A stretch of 64,000 nucleotides of DNA from Tenacibaculum agarivorans (GCF_001936575.1 NZ_MSMP01000006.1:124001-188000), one strand, 5' to 3'; counted from the stretch's first letter, positions 45,701 through 55,015 are shown. A program made the numbers and translations. Notes: generated by a model from the sequence alone, not told the origin.

Positions 45701-47473
45701 GTAAGTTATGCGACTACAAATTTCACTGATATTGATAATCAAACCAATTTTAATGAAACGGAATGTACTGCTTATATTGCTATTCCAGATGCTGCATTTG
45801 AAACGGCTTTAGCAGTCTATGATGATAATAGTGGTGACAATCAAGTCCCGTTCGAGAATATCTTTTTCTTAACCGATTTAGATGTAAATAGCCAAAGTAT
45901 TTCAGATTTAACGGGAATTGAATATTTCGCATCGTTAACATCATTAAATTGTTCTATAAATTCATTAACAACCTTAGATCTTTCTGGAAACTTGAAACTA
46001 GAAGAAATTGATTGTGATAAAAATAATTTTACCAGTTTAGATTTTACAAATAATATTTATTTAACTAAGGTAGATGCTGATGATATGACTAGTTTAACGG
46101 CTATTGATTTTACAGGTTGTACTTTACTACAATCAGCAGAAATTGATAATAATAATATTGATGCTATCGATTTTACAACAAATATCAATCTACAAAATTT
46201 CGATTTAGATAATAATAATCTTACTTCTATCGATTTAACAAAGAATACGATATTAGAAAATGCTGATCTAAGCTACAATAGTCTTTCTTCCGTAGACTTT
46301 TCTGAAAATACATTACTTGAAGACATTAATTTAGAATCTAATAATTTAACTAGTATTGATCTATCTAAAAACACGGCATTAAAAGATTTTGATATCGATT
46401 TAAATCAGGTAACAAGTTTAGATTTTACAAATAATACAGCATTAACAAGAATTGATATTGATGATAATCCACTATTAACTACAGTAATTTTTGGGGATAA
46501 CTTGAATAATTTAGCTACGATCTATGCAGATGGAACAGCTATAGAAACGATTGATGTTTCGTCATTATTCTCATTACTAACATTAGATTTAGGAGAAACA
46601 AACTTAATTGCATTAGATATTTCAAAAAATATACAACTAAATGATCTTCGAGTTGATGATGCAAATCTATCCATATTAAAAATCAATAACGGGAACAATA
46701 GTAACTTTTCTAGAATGGAAGCAGATGGTAATCCAAACCTGTTTTGTATTCAGGTAGATGATGTGGATTATGCAATCAATAATTGGACGGTTATAGATAG
46801 TCAATCAACGTTTAGTACTAATTGTGAATCGTGTGTTGTAGATACTCAAGTATTTTTACAAGGTCCTTTTGATAGCACAACCAATACCATGGATGATACG
46901 TTACGAGCAAATGACTTGTTACCAACTACATCGCCTTACATAGACGGTATTACTTGTGAAGCTACTGTTTTTGATACTACTGGTGATACAGCTGTAGTAG
47001 ATTGGGTGGAAATTCAACTGAGAAGCAAAGATGATCCTACTCAAATACAGTTTAGAAAATCAGCCTTGTTATTAAAGAATGGAAATATAGTGGATGTAGA
47101 TGGAACCTCAAATCCAACCATTACAGCTTGGGAAGGAGAATATTATATAGCCATCACACATAGAAATCACTTAACTATAGGTTCTAGTGTAACACATGCA
47201 TTAAATACAATTACTACAGCTATTGATTTTACAGATACAAACAGTATAAATGGAGGAACAAATGCAATGATTGATTTAGGAAATGGATATTTTGGAATCC
47301 CACTTGGTGATACTAATGACGACGGTCAAATTCAAAATGCAGATGTAAATCTTACAGTTCAAGAAATAGGAAAATCAGGATATACGGTTTACGATATGAA
47401 TATGGATGGTCAAATCCAGAATAGTGATGTAAACCAATTACTTCAAAACGTAGGTAAAGGAGAACAATTTTAA
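42746..47473 (+). CDS. Giant secreted Ig-like/LRR-array protein with dockerin-like C-terminus (four LRR blocks)
   Basis: A 1575-aa protein: signal peptide (LLILFFLSIPFLIFSQ), an Ig-like domain (about 22-117, ITKKPVSVTVLENGTVQFSIEAANYKEVYWY, ending DSSEYVTLTV), then LRR blocks from about residues 121, 518, 848 and 1010. The C-terminal module (about 1366-1520) and dockerin-like loops (DTNDDGQIQNAD, DMNMDGQIQNSD) follow, ending GKGEQF. It starts 11 bp after the 1039-aa gene and ends LRR operon 1. The loops here are closest to the canonical dockerin DxNxDG pattern. Confidence 0.87.
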   Translation: MKKQLLILFFLSIPFLIFSQECNEDPIITKKPVSVTVLENGTVQFSIEAANYKEVYWYRSTGVGTASIISNNDIYSGAKTTTLTLENIPAEYDGYQYAASILDDCSESDSSEYVTLTVLPEYTSIPDTNFENKLWELGYDNFQNDGRVLTNSIYEITSLNISNENISDLTGIESFVSLEELNCNFNSLTNIDLSANIKLKQLLIGRNKLTTLDLSTNTALEELNCDFNDLTSVNLVTCSNLTVLNIGDNKLASIDLSGNTLLERVGVYRNNLTGLNLSNNRLISYLSASGNDFSSGIDLSTNTELDELEISFSNLTSIDLTTNAKLRELNLSFNDITSINLINNVLLEELDLEENNLTTIDLTTNTALIEVDLGENLFTNLHFPDNNNLVDINAEENELLTTVTFGNLTAIDEIIMDKCIISSIDVSNLSSLTRLDLRENNISSLDLSNNTNLYRVYLSENELSYLNIKNGNNTSIGTFSISDNSSLTCVLVDDVAYSETNWTSIDEFTTFNETDCTYVSIPDANFEAALEALGYDDLSGDGQVPRDRVQTITSLDIRSKNIANLTGIEAFAALEELRANSNQITTVDFSKSIALKTLFIGNNTLTSVDLSKNENLEYLSVGNLNLSGGIDLSNNYNLTSLLAENCNLSSIDVSNNTALTYLELDENPLTNLDVTTLVNLESLLVKNTTLSTIDLSGNTALEFFSFGSSNFESLDFSGLTNLKTLDGSGNSNLTTLVLDGNTALELFQVNTGDITALDFTDAVNLTFLSAGVNQLETLDLSNNTKLTTIQLYSNNLRSLDLRNIDVTQITNLSIGQNTDLSCVSVDDVNYATNNFTSAVEYSIGCDSYTYIPDDNFEAALSILDDIANDNFIPNSSIENLVNLDVSNKNIVDLTGIEGFTDLTTLNASGNQLKTADFSGNTNLESINLSTNTLQLLDVSSLINLTSLDVNTNDLLVLNIKNGANTILSSFDATGNANLTCILVDSVSYATTNFTDIDNQTNFNETECTAYIAIPDAAFETALAVYDDNSGDNQVPFENIFFLTDLDVNSQSISDLTGIEYFASLTSLNCSINSLTTLDLSGNLKLEEIDCDKNNFTSLDFTNNIYLTKVDADDMTSLTAIDFTGCTLLQSAEIDNNNIDAIDFTTNINLQNFDLDNNNLTSIDLTKNTILENADLSYNSLSSVDFSENTLLEDINLESNNLTSIDLSKNTALKDFDIDLNQVTSLDFTNNTALTRIDIDDNPLLTTVIFGDNLNNLATIYADGTAIETIDVSSLFSLLTLDLGETNLIALDISKNIQLNDLRVDDANLSILKINNGNNSNFSRMEADGNPNLFCIQVDDVDYAINNWTVIDSQSTFSTNCESCVVDTQVFLQGPFDSTTNTMDDTLRANDLLPTTSPYIDGITCEATVFDTTGDTAVVDWVEIQLRSKDDPTQIQFRKSALLLKNGNIVDVDGTSNPTITAWEGEYYIAITHRNHLTIGSSVTHALNTITTAIDFTDTNSINGGTNAMIDLGNGYFGIPLGDTNDDGQIQNADVNLTVQEIGKSGYTVYDMNMDGQIQNSDVNQLLQNVGKGEQF

Positions 47474-47541
47474 TCATAAAATAGGGGGTAGATCTAATAA
47501 ATGTTTGTGAAAATACTTGTAAAACAGTGTTTTGTGGTTAT

Positions 47542-47600
47542 GCCCCCTGTTTTGCCCCCTATGATTTTTTGATTTTTACTAGTCCCTCATACTACTTTAG
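47542..47600 (+). promoter_or_regulatory. C-box tandem promoter C (M4-LRR gene)
   Basis: GCCCCCT (47542-47548) and an identical GCCCCCT (47554-47560) are 12 bp apart. TACTTTAG (47593-47600) follows after exactly 32 bp. TTG (47569-47571) lies 21 bp before the -7 element, as in promoter B. The 3' flank TACTTTAGCAaCGAAT also matches promoter B (TACTTTAGCAtCGAAT). Confidence 0.65.
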
Positions 47601-47664
47601 CAACGAATATATAGCAAAGCAAATCTGTAATATTTAATAGGATTTACGATTAATTTTTTCGCAC

Positions 47665-47774
47665 ATGTCAGTTCGAGTATTTTTTATGAAGTATTAACGT
47701 AGTAAAAAATGTACTGAATCAAGTTCAGCAGAACTATCGAGAACAATCCAAGGACTTCTCGATAATCGAAGCAA
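47665..47774. repeat. Dispersed repeat with AATCAAGTTCAGCAG and TCGAGAA cores
   Basis: It contains GTCAGTTCGAG (47667-47677), then CTGAATCAAGTTCAGCAG and ACTATCGAGAA, then TTCTCGATAATCG. The same words occur at 53769-53863: AATCAAGTTCAGCAG and TTATCGAGAA in the same orientation, CTCGAACTGAC in the inverse orientation. It is an intergenic dispersed repeat. Confidence 0.5.
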
Positions 47775-47890
47775 AAAATTATTGATGTGAAATTATATTT
47801 CAAAAATGGTTTAAGTCCTTCGTGTTGATGAGACACATGTGGAATTTTACATTAAAGAATTAACAATATATCCCCAAAAACTATTTATTT

Positions 47891-50800
47891 ATGAAAAATA
47901 AATTACTATTACTTATGGTGTCATTGATCGTTTTTACAAATGGTTTTGGACAACAAAAACAGCAAAAATTAGAAAAAGTTTCATTAACTAAAATAGCTAA
48001 GGCAAAAAAGAAATTAAACGCTCAAAGTATATTGAATTCAGAACTGAAATCAACAGCCGGATCTGAATTTAGAAGACAGAGTGCAAGAACTGACAAGCGT
48101 AAAAATAATCACGAAACATTTCAACAATACTATCAAGGTTTGAAAGTTGAATATGGACAAGTTAAAGTGCATAAGAAAAATGGCCAATTAGATTCGTATA
48201 ACGGAAATTATTATGACGTTTCCAAAGTAAATACCAGACCAAGATTGTCTGAACAAGCTATAATTTCTATAGCAGAACAACACATGGGGAAAGGTGTGTT
48301 TTGGCCAGGAGATGGCTTGTCTAAATTGACGAAACCTAAACTAGAGTTACTTATTTTACCGAATAGAAGAACTGGTGAAATTAATTTAGCTTATGCAGTA
48401 ACTGTAGGGGCTACGAAACCTGAAATGAAGTTAGGGATTTTATATGTCGATGCGAATACGGGTAAAATCTTAAAATATAAAAATCAATTATTTGCTTGTT
48501 TTGAAGAAGAGAATCATACTTCACACAGTCATACCAAAGAAACAAGAAACTTTGGAGCTTCTTTAATGGCTTCTGCATCAGGATTTGCAGCCTACACAGG
48601 AAGTGTGAATTTTGAAACCAAATCTGATGGAAGTAATTATATCCTAAATGATGAAACTAGAGCGGCTCAAAGTACATGGAATTTATCAACACAAGGTTTA
48701 GGGACTAAAAAAGGAATTATTACGGTAGATATGAGAGAGGGAACAGACTATGTGAACGGCCCAATATATGAATTTACCGATGCAGATAACAATTGGTCTG
48801 CCGTAGAAATGGCTACTGACGATAATATTTATGCTATTGATGTACATTGGGGTACCGCACAGATATACGATTATTGGAAAAATGAACACAATTGGAATAG
48901 TTATAATGGTTCTAATAGTTCATTATTATCTATGGTACATTATGATGCGAATTGGACCAATGCAGCTTGGGCAGCATTGAATGATACGACTGGTTTTATG
49001 TTATACGGTGATGGTGCAGGAAGGTTTACACCATTAACTACATTAGATGTCATAGCTCATGAAATTGCGCATGGGATTAATAACGCAACTTCTAATTTAG
49101 ATTACGAATTCGAGTCAGGAGCCTTAAATGAAGGATTATCAGATATCTGGGCCATGGTGTTTGAAAATTATGCCAATGACAATTTAGGAACTACCACAGA
49201 TCCATCTAGAATAAATGATCAAAATGCGGGTGGAGCATTGCGTTCGTTCTCCAATCCAAATGCATATGGGCAGCCAGATACCTACGGAGGTACCTATTGG
49301 TACGATACTACCAATTGTACGCCTAGTCAAAACGGAAATGATTATTGTGGTGTGCATACTAATAGTGGAGTGTTAAACCATTGGTTTTGGTTATTATATA
49401 ACGGAGGTTCTGGAACTAATGATATAGGAAATTCATATTCAGTTACAGGAATTAATGTATATGAAGCTGCAGATATTGTTTGGCAAATGCAACAGAATTA
49501 TTTAACATCAACTTCAGATTATGCAGATGCAAGAGTGGCAGCTATTCAAGCAGCTACAGATTTATATGGAGCATGTTCACAACAGGTGGCTTCGGTAGCT
49601 AATGCCTTTTATGCAGTAGGTGTTGGTGAAGCACATGTACCTGTAATTCCTGAAATAACTACACCACCAGCCAATGTTACAGTTGAAGTAAATGGAACAA
49701 CACAATTTACAGTTGTAGGTACAAATTATACTTCTGTTCAATGGTTAGTAAGTAAAGATGGAACAGCTTGGAATACAAGATTCGATAACTTGACTGTTTC
49801 AGGAAAAAATAGCGAAACTTTAGAATTAATCAATGTTCCTTTAAGCATTAATGGTTATAAATTCAGAGTGTATTTAGCAGATGACTGCGGTAACGATATA
49901 CTTTCAAGTGTAGCAACACTAACTGTAAGAGAATATACCACAATACCTGATTCTAATTTTGAAGCCGCTCTGGAAGCTTTGGGGTATGACGATGTTTCAG
50001 GAGATGGAAGAGTACCTAAAGATGATATCAAAGACATTACATCTTTAGATGTTTCAAGTAAATCAATTACTGATTTAACAGGTATAGAAGATTTTGCTGC
50101 TTTAGAATCTTTAATCTTTAATAATAATACTGTAAAAAATGTTGATTTTAGTAATAACGGAGAATTAACAGTAGTTGCTGGGAGAAATAATGGTTTAGAA
50201 AGTATTGATATCACTGGTTGCCCTAAAATGGATTTATTGCTTTTAGAAAATAACAAACTAACAAGCTTAGATATTACAGGTTGCCCCAATTTAACTAGAG
50301 TTTGGGCACAGAATAATGATATTGAAGATTTCGATCCTTCAAAAAGTCCACTGTTGAGAGCTATAGGGATTAGTAATAGTAACTTAATTAGTTTAGACGT
50401 TACTCAAAACCCAGCTTTACAACAGTTATATGCGGGAGGTAATGCAATAACAGAATTAGATTTAAGTCAAAATCCAGTATTACGAATTATAGGGGTTAAT
50501 AGTAATAATCTATCTTCTCTTAATATTAAGAATGGAAACAATGGTAATGTAACCAATTTTACTAGTACAGGTAATCCAAATTTAACATGCATCACTGTAG
50601 ATGATGCTACAACATTTGAATCAAATTGGAGAAGTAAAAAGGATGATCAATCTTATTTTGTTAGTCATGATTGTCGTTATACCGCAATTCCTGATACTGC
50701 TTTTGAAGCAATTTTAGAAGATCAAGGTTATGATGATATTTCAGGAGATGGACAAGTACCTACAGCAAATATTGAAACAATTCAGTATCTAGATTTAGAT

Positions 50801-52087
50801 TATTCAGGATACAAAATAAAAGATCTAACAGGAATCGAAGATTTTACAGCAGTACAATCCCTTTTTGGAGATGGAAATGAAATTTCAACTGCAGATTTCA
50901 GTAATAATTTAAATTTACGTGAAATTTATCTTGAAGACAGTCCTTTAACATCATTAAATGTTTCGTTAAATACAAAATTATCTGGCATATTTTTAAAAGG
51001 AGCTGTTTTAGAAACTATAGATATCAGTAAGAATACAGAGTTAACACATTTATCAATAGATGATTCTAGTTTAAGTTCACTTGATTTGAATGCTAATACT
51101 AAACTTAAGAGTTTATCGCTTACTAACACAAACTTGTTGACTATTGATTTAAGTACAAATACGAATTTACAAATAGTGTATGTCTATGACGGAAAGTTTA
51201 CAAGTTTAGACTTTAGTAAGAACAGTAAGTTGGAAGCGGTTTGGGTAAATAACAACTCTTTAACTAATTTAAATATTCACAACGGAGCCAATGGAACTAT
51301 TACAAGTTTCAGGGCGTATGGAAATACTGATTTAACTTGTATTCAAGTAACTGATAAAGATTTTTTTGATACTAAGTTTTTAGGAGATATAGATGCAACA
51401 GCTAAATTTAGTGAAGATTGCGAATCATGCTCAATGAATTTAAGAGCTTTTTTAGAAGGACCTTTTAATAATTCAACTTTTAATATGAATGATGATTTAC
51501 GTGCCAATGGACTGCTACCAACAACTTCTCCATATGCAGATGGAGCTACTTGCGATGCATCAATTTTCGATATAAGTAGTGGAGCCACTGTAGTGGATTG
51601 GGTTGAAATCCAATTTAGAAATGCTGATGATATTAATGAAATAGTAGCAAGAAAATCATTTTTATTACAAAGTAATAGTGCTTTTCTGAATCCAGAAGGA
51701 AGTACTGTGAGCCCATTTATCTCAGCTTGGCAAGGTAGTTATTATGTAGCTTTAGTACATAGAAACCATTTAACAGTAGTCACAAATTCGCCAATAATAT
51801 TTGATGGTGATAATGCCAACATAGATTTTACAAGTGAAGGAAATGTATTGAATGGTTCAAACGCACTAGTTGAGGTTTCAAACTCACTTTTTGCTTTGCT
51901 AGCAGGAAACGTTGAAGGTAGTGGTCAAATTCAAAATTCAGGAGTAAATAGCACTATTTTACAATTAGGAAATTCAGGATATTCCATATTCGATGTAGAT
52001 ATGAATGGTCAAATTCAAAATACAGATGTCAATATGATACGTAAAAATTTAGGAAAAGGAGAACAAATACAGCTACTTGATGAATAA
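47891..52087 (+). CDS. Secreted M4 (thermolysin-family) metallopeptidase fused to Ig-like, LRR and dockerin-like domains
   Basis: A 1398-aa protein. Signal peptide (LLLMVSLIVFTNGFGQ), an FTP/PepSY-type propeptide (about 50-200), the M4 catalytic domain (about 240-585), an Ig-like domain (about 590-678), two LRR blocks (from about 681 and 928), the shared C-terminal module (about 1183-1335) and a degraded dockerin-like pair. Zinc ligands are His390, His394 (HEIAH) and Glu414 (NEGLSD), spaced as in thermolysin; GVHTNSGVLNHWFW supplies the active-site His. The enzyme is therefore predicted active. The tail reads GKGEQIQLLDE rather than GEQF. A terminator follows. Confidence 0.92.
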   Translation: MKNKLLLLMVSLIVFTNGFGQQKQQKLEKVSLTKIAKAKKKLNAQSILNSELKSTAGSEFRRQSARTDKRKNNHETFQQYYQGLKVEYGQVKVHKKNGQLDSYNGNYYDVSKVNTRPRLSEQAIISIAEQHMGKGVFWPGDGLSKLTKPKLELLILPNRRTGEINLAYAVTVGATKPEMKLGILYVDANTGKILKYKNQLFACFEEENHTSHSHTKETRNFGASLMASASGFAAYTGSVNFETKSDGSNYILNDETRAAQSTWNLSTQGLGTKKGIITVDMREGTDYVNGPIYEFTDADNNWSAVEMATDDNIYAIDVHWGTAQIYDYWKNEHNWNSYNGSNSSLLSMVHYDANWTNAAWAALNDTTGFMLYGDGAGRFTPLTTLDVIAHEIAHGINNATSNLDYEFESGALNEGLSDIWAMVFENYANDNLGTTTDPSRINDQNAGGALRSFSNPNAYGQPDTYGGTYWYDTTNCTPSQNGNDYCGVHTNSGVLNHWFWLLYNGGSGTNDIGNSYSVTGINVYEAADIVWQMQQNYLTSTSDYADARVAAIQAATDLYGACSQQVASVANAFYAVGVGEAHVPVIPEITTPPANVTVEVNGTTQFTVVGTNYTSVQWLVSKDGTAWNTRFDNLTVSGKNSETLELINVPLSINGYKFRVYLADDCGNDILSSVATLTVREYTTIPDSNFEAALEALGYDDVSGDGRVPKDDIKDITSLDVSSKSITDLTGIEDFAALESLIFNNNTVKNVDFSNNGELTVVAGRNNGLESIDITGCPKMDLLLLENNKLTSLDITGCPNLTRVWAQNNDIEDFDPSKSPLLRAIGISNSNLISLDVTQNPALQQLYAGGNAITELDLSQNPVLRIIGVNSNNLSSLNIKNGNNGNVTNFTSTGNPNLTCITVDDATTFESNWRSKKDDQSYFVSHDCRYTAIPDTAFEAILEDQGYDDISGDGQVPTANIETIQYLDLDYSGYKIKDLTGIEDFTAVQSLFGDGNEISTADFSNNLNLREIYLEDSPLTSLNVSLNTKLSGIFLKGAVLETIDISKNTELTHLSIDDSSLSSLDLNANTKLKSLSLTNTNLLTIDLSTNTNLQIVYVYDGKFTSLDFSKNSKLEAVWVNNNSLTNLNIHNGANGTITSFRAYGNTDLTCIQVTDKDFFDTKFLGDIDATAKFSEDCESCSMNLRAFLEGPFNNSTFNMNDDLRANGLLPTTSPYADGATCDASIFDISSGATVVDWVEIQFRNADDINEIVARKSFLLQSNSAFLNPEGSTVSPFISAWQGSYYVALVHRNHLTVVTNSPIIFDGDNANIDFTSEGNVLNGSNALVEVSNSLFALLAGNVEGSGQIQNSGVNSTILQLGNSGYSIFDVDMNGQIQNTDVNMIRKNLGKGEQIQLLDE

Positions 52088-52123
52088 TCGGGGATATAAA
52101 TTATGATGTTAAGTAGTATTATA

Positions 52124-52156
52124 AACTCAGCAATTATAGGGCATTGCTGAGTTTTT
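52124..52156. terminator. Rho-independent terminator after the M4-LRR gene
   Basis: AACTCAGCAAT (52124-52134) and ATTGCTGAGTT (52143-52153) form a perfect 11-bp stem with an 8-nt loop and a T-run. Confidence 0.85.
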
Positions 52157-52216
52157 CTATTAGTGCTTTCTACTTTTTCGTATTTTTACCTTTTATAATC
52201 GGTATTAGAATTTCTA

Positions 52217-53302
52217 TTGTTTCAAAAAATTACATCATATTTCATTTCACTAGTAGATAAGGGAGTAGAACATGTTACTACTGAATTTGATAGACGTGTT
52301 ATTCGATTATTAAACCTTATTAGTCTGATTAGTATTGTTGTTGTATCTCCTGTAATTTTTATTAAAGAGTTTGTAGAGGAAAATTACATTTCTTTATTTA
52401 TACTTCCTATAGCTATATTAACTTTTATTAGAGTAATCTACTTAAATTCTAGAGGAAAAAGTCAGGTGGCCTGTTTAAAACTTTTGTTTAGCATAACAAC
52501 ATTAGCTTATATTCCTGCTTATATTGATGATAATAAAGTTGAAATCCCTTTTGTAGTATTAGCTATTGGACTTTTCAGCATATTCTTATTGAAGAATAAA
52601 ATATGGAGAGTTTTAAGCTTTTCTTACGCTTTCATTACGTTTTCAATTTTATATCATAGTCAATTTTCGCAAAGAGAATTTGGCATGTTGAGTTTTGTAA
52701 TTATTTTGATGGTATTGCTTGTTTTTGCTTTAGGACTACAATTTGTAAATGCAATGCGAAACAAGAATGAAATCACTATTTTAAATCAGAATATTCAGTT
52801 AAAAGAACAAAATGAAGTTATCCAGACAAAATCAAAAGAACTATTAGCATTAGAAAAAGAAAAACACGAACAAGAACTGTTATTAAAGCAGAAAGATATA
52901 GAAATGGTTTTAACTAATAACCAAGTACAAACACATCTTAATGAAAACATTATAAATAAACTTAAACTAGCTAAAAAAGAAGGAGAATTAGAGAAAAATA
53001 TCAATCAAGTTATTTTTGAGTTGTATCAACAGAACGAGATTAATGCAAAAATGAAACTTATTGAACAAAATATGAATTTGGTCAATAGTAGTTTTTTCGA
53101 AAATCTTACTCAAGCACATCCCAATATGACCAGATTAGATAAAGAGTTTTGTTCATACATTAAAATAGGACTTTCTTCAAAAGAAATTGCAGCCATAAGA
53201 AATACAACAGTAAACACTATAAACGTGGCTAAAACACGACTTCGAAAAAAATTAAATCTTAATAGTGATATAAGCATATTATCATATTTAAACTCTATGT
53301 AA
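52217..53302 (+). CDS. Polytopic membrane regulator with C-terminal HTH
   Basis: A 361-aa protein with about six membrane helices in residues 25-180, a long coiled coil (about 185-300) and a C-terminal HTH: LTQAHPNMTRLDKEFCSYIKIGLSSKEIAAIRNTTVNTINVAKTRLRKKLNL. The output region is clearly related to the four regulators at 27.6-34.8 kb but its recognition part differs (NTINVAKTRLRKK against EAVKSSRFRLKKK), so a different DNA site is expected. It sits between the M4-LRR and metzincin-LRR genes. The start TTG 52217 is the only codon preserving the usual N-terminus. Confidence 0.78.
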   Translation: MFQKITSYFISLVDKGVEHVTTEFDRRVIRLLNLISLISIVVVSPVIFIKEFVEENYISLFILPIAILTFIRVIYLNSRGKSQVACLKLLFSITTLAYIPAYIDDNKVEIPFVVLAIGLFSIFLLKNKIWRVLSFSYAFITFSILYHSQFSQREFGMLSFVIILMVLLVFALGLQFVNAMRNKNEITILNQNIQLKEQNEVIQTKSKELLALEKEKHEQELLLKQKDIEMVLTNNQVQTHLNENIINKLKLAKKEGELEKNINQVIFELYQQNEINAKMKLIEQNMNLVNSSFFENLTQAHPNMTRLDKEFCSYIKIGLSSKEIAAIRNTTVNTINVAKTRLRKKLNLNSDISILSYLNSM

Positions 53303-53353
53303 GTTTCAATAGATATATTATTATTTAACCCGTTTCGTGTTTGGAGTAAATTC

Positions 53354-53693
53354 TGTCACTTCGATATCCTCGATAACAATTTTGTGAAACTACTGTAATG
53401 ACATGTTACTAAAAAAGGACCTATTGATAAGAATTTTTAAAAATTAAGGTAGCAGGGTTGATTATAAGATGAAAAGCTGTTTGAGCCTTAGCGAAATCGT
53501 AAGATTCGTGAATTCATTAATTTGAAAATATAAGATAATGAACAATTCTTTTCATCTGTGGCTGGAGATGCCGTAGTATTTTTAAATTCTTATTATTCCA
53601 GTTTTGATTTTTGTGAATCCTGTCTTGAGCGCAGTCGAAAGGTTGCATCAAGGCAAAGGAGAGGAAATAAAGGTCATTTACATATAAATATAA
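53354..53693. repeat. Complex palindromic repeat, copy A (with an insertion)
   Basis: It opens with TGTCACTTCGA...CTGTAATGACA (53354-53404), then GATAAGAATTTTTAAAA (from 53426) with its inverse AAATTCTTAT near 53584-53593, and ends AGGAGAGGAAATAAAGGT. Compared with copy B it carries about 50 extra bp (about 53493-53543). Where copy B has a CTCCTTTG hairpin arm it carries a TCTTGAGCGCAGTCGAAAGG segment (53623-53642). Confidence 0.65.
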
Positions 53694-53768
53694 ATGTTTG
53701 TTTTTTCAGTATTTAAAAGAAGATGTTAATGATAGTGATTTTTCGAAATAAAATGGGGAAAAATTGTA

Positions 53769-53863
53769 TTGAATCAAGTTCAGCAGAGTTATCGAGAATA
53801 AGATTTTTAGTTCTGAATTAGTTCTCGATACATCCCGATACCCATCGGGATACTCGAACTGAC
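53769..53863. repeat. Dispersed repeat with ATCCCGAT hairpin
   Basis: AATCAAGTTCAGCAGAG and TTATCGAGAA match the repeat at 47665-47774. The right half has ATCCCGAT-ACCC-ATCGGGAT (53832-53851), a perfect 8-bp hairpin, and CTCGAACTGAC, the inverse of the GTCAGTTCGAG at 47667. Confidence 0.55.
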
Positions 53864-53970
53864 ATTTTAGCTCACAGCACATTTATTTATACATTTTAAC
53901 TTTAATTTGTTTTAAATAACGTGAGTTCGATTTAAAAATACATTTTTAAAAATGTAAATTAATGAATTGC

Positions 53971-54232
53971 GTCATTACGAGACTCTCGACAAAAATTTTG
54001 AGAAACGTCTGTAATGACATTTCACCAAGAAAACGACCTATTGATAAGAATTTTTAAAAATCAAGGTAGCAGGGTTGGCTGTAAGATGAAAAGCTGTTTG
54101 AGCTTTAGCGAGTTCTTTTCATCTGTGGCTGGAGGTACAGTAGTATTTTAAAATTCTTATCATTCCAGTCTTGATTTTTGCTCCTTTGTATCAAGACAAA
54201 GGAGAGGAAATAAAGGTTATTTGCATATTAAT
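53971..54232. repeat. Complex palindromic repeat, copy B (intact form)
   Basis: Four nested or successive inverted repeats: GTCATTACGAGAC/GTCTGTAATGAC (53971-54018), GATAAGAATTTTTAAAA/TTTTAAAATTCTTATC (54043-54161), inside it GATGAAAAG/CTTTTCATC (54085-54123), and CTCCTTTGT/ACAAAGGAG (54181-54204). The right end GAGGAAATAAAGGT is shared with copy A. Confidence 0.7.
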
Positions 54233-55015
54233 GTAAACCGCTATTATTTAGCGTTTTAAAAAAAATATGTCAATGATAGTAAAGAAGTAATCTGTTAATG
54301 TAATAACGAAAATCTTGTTTTAAAGACAAATATTGCTTCACTTCCCTTTCGATAAACTCAGGTTCCGTTCGCAAATACTTCCTTAATAATAAGGAGTTAT
54401 AGGTAAAATTACATCTAACCTACGTTAAATAGTATATCTTCTTTTCTCCAGCTATACCAATAGTTTTAACAAGTTGCTAATATTTTGTAAATACCTGTTT
54501 TTTCGCTCCCTAAATTGATTTATAAATATTTGCATTCGGTATAAGAAGCAATATATAAAATCCTAAAAATCCCCTTCTTTTCGCTGCTGCCTTATGCTTA
54601 ATCCTAAATGTAAAAGTATATAAATCATTATTGAATATAGATTAATTAAAGCTTTAGATGTAATTGAGCAGGCTTGAATATAAATGCTCAGACGTAAAAT
54701 TCTAAGATGAATACTATTTAAATCGTAATGCTGAAAATGAGAACAACTTTAAAAGAGGTATTAAAATGTGATATGAATTTTAAGAGGGGATAAAGATTAT
54801 AAGTAAAGTTTTAAGTATTTGATTTTTAGTTTTTTAAAAAATGTCCATGCGTTTGTCTAGCCTCATTTTTTGAAATTCATTTCCCAATGAAATTACATTT
54901 GCAATCACAAGTTTAGGAATGTGTAAATAATAAAATATATAAGAATAGTTTCAAAATACAGTACAGTATACTATCGAATTTTGTGGATAAAAGAATGACG
55001 AATTTATTTCTGAAT

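Larger units (their letters stand above)
47474..47890 (+). other. 417-bp gap: C-box promoter C, repeat and long leader
   Basis: No gene is supported here. It holds promoter C (47542-47600), a dispersed repeat (47665-47774) and then plain AT-rich sequence up to the M4 gene. If the promoter is used, the M4 mRNA has a leader of about 285 nt that includes the repeat. Confidence 0.6.

Noticed and set aside
35145..47473. CRISPR-like or tandem DNA repeats
   Set aside because: The periodicity is of 21-22-codon LRR units with diverged DNA sequence, not identical repeats with unique spacers.
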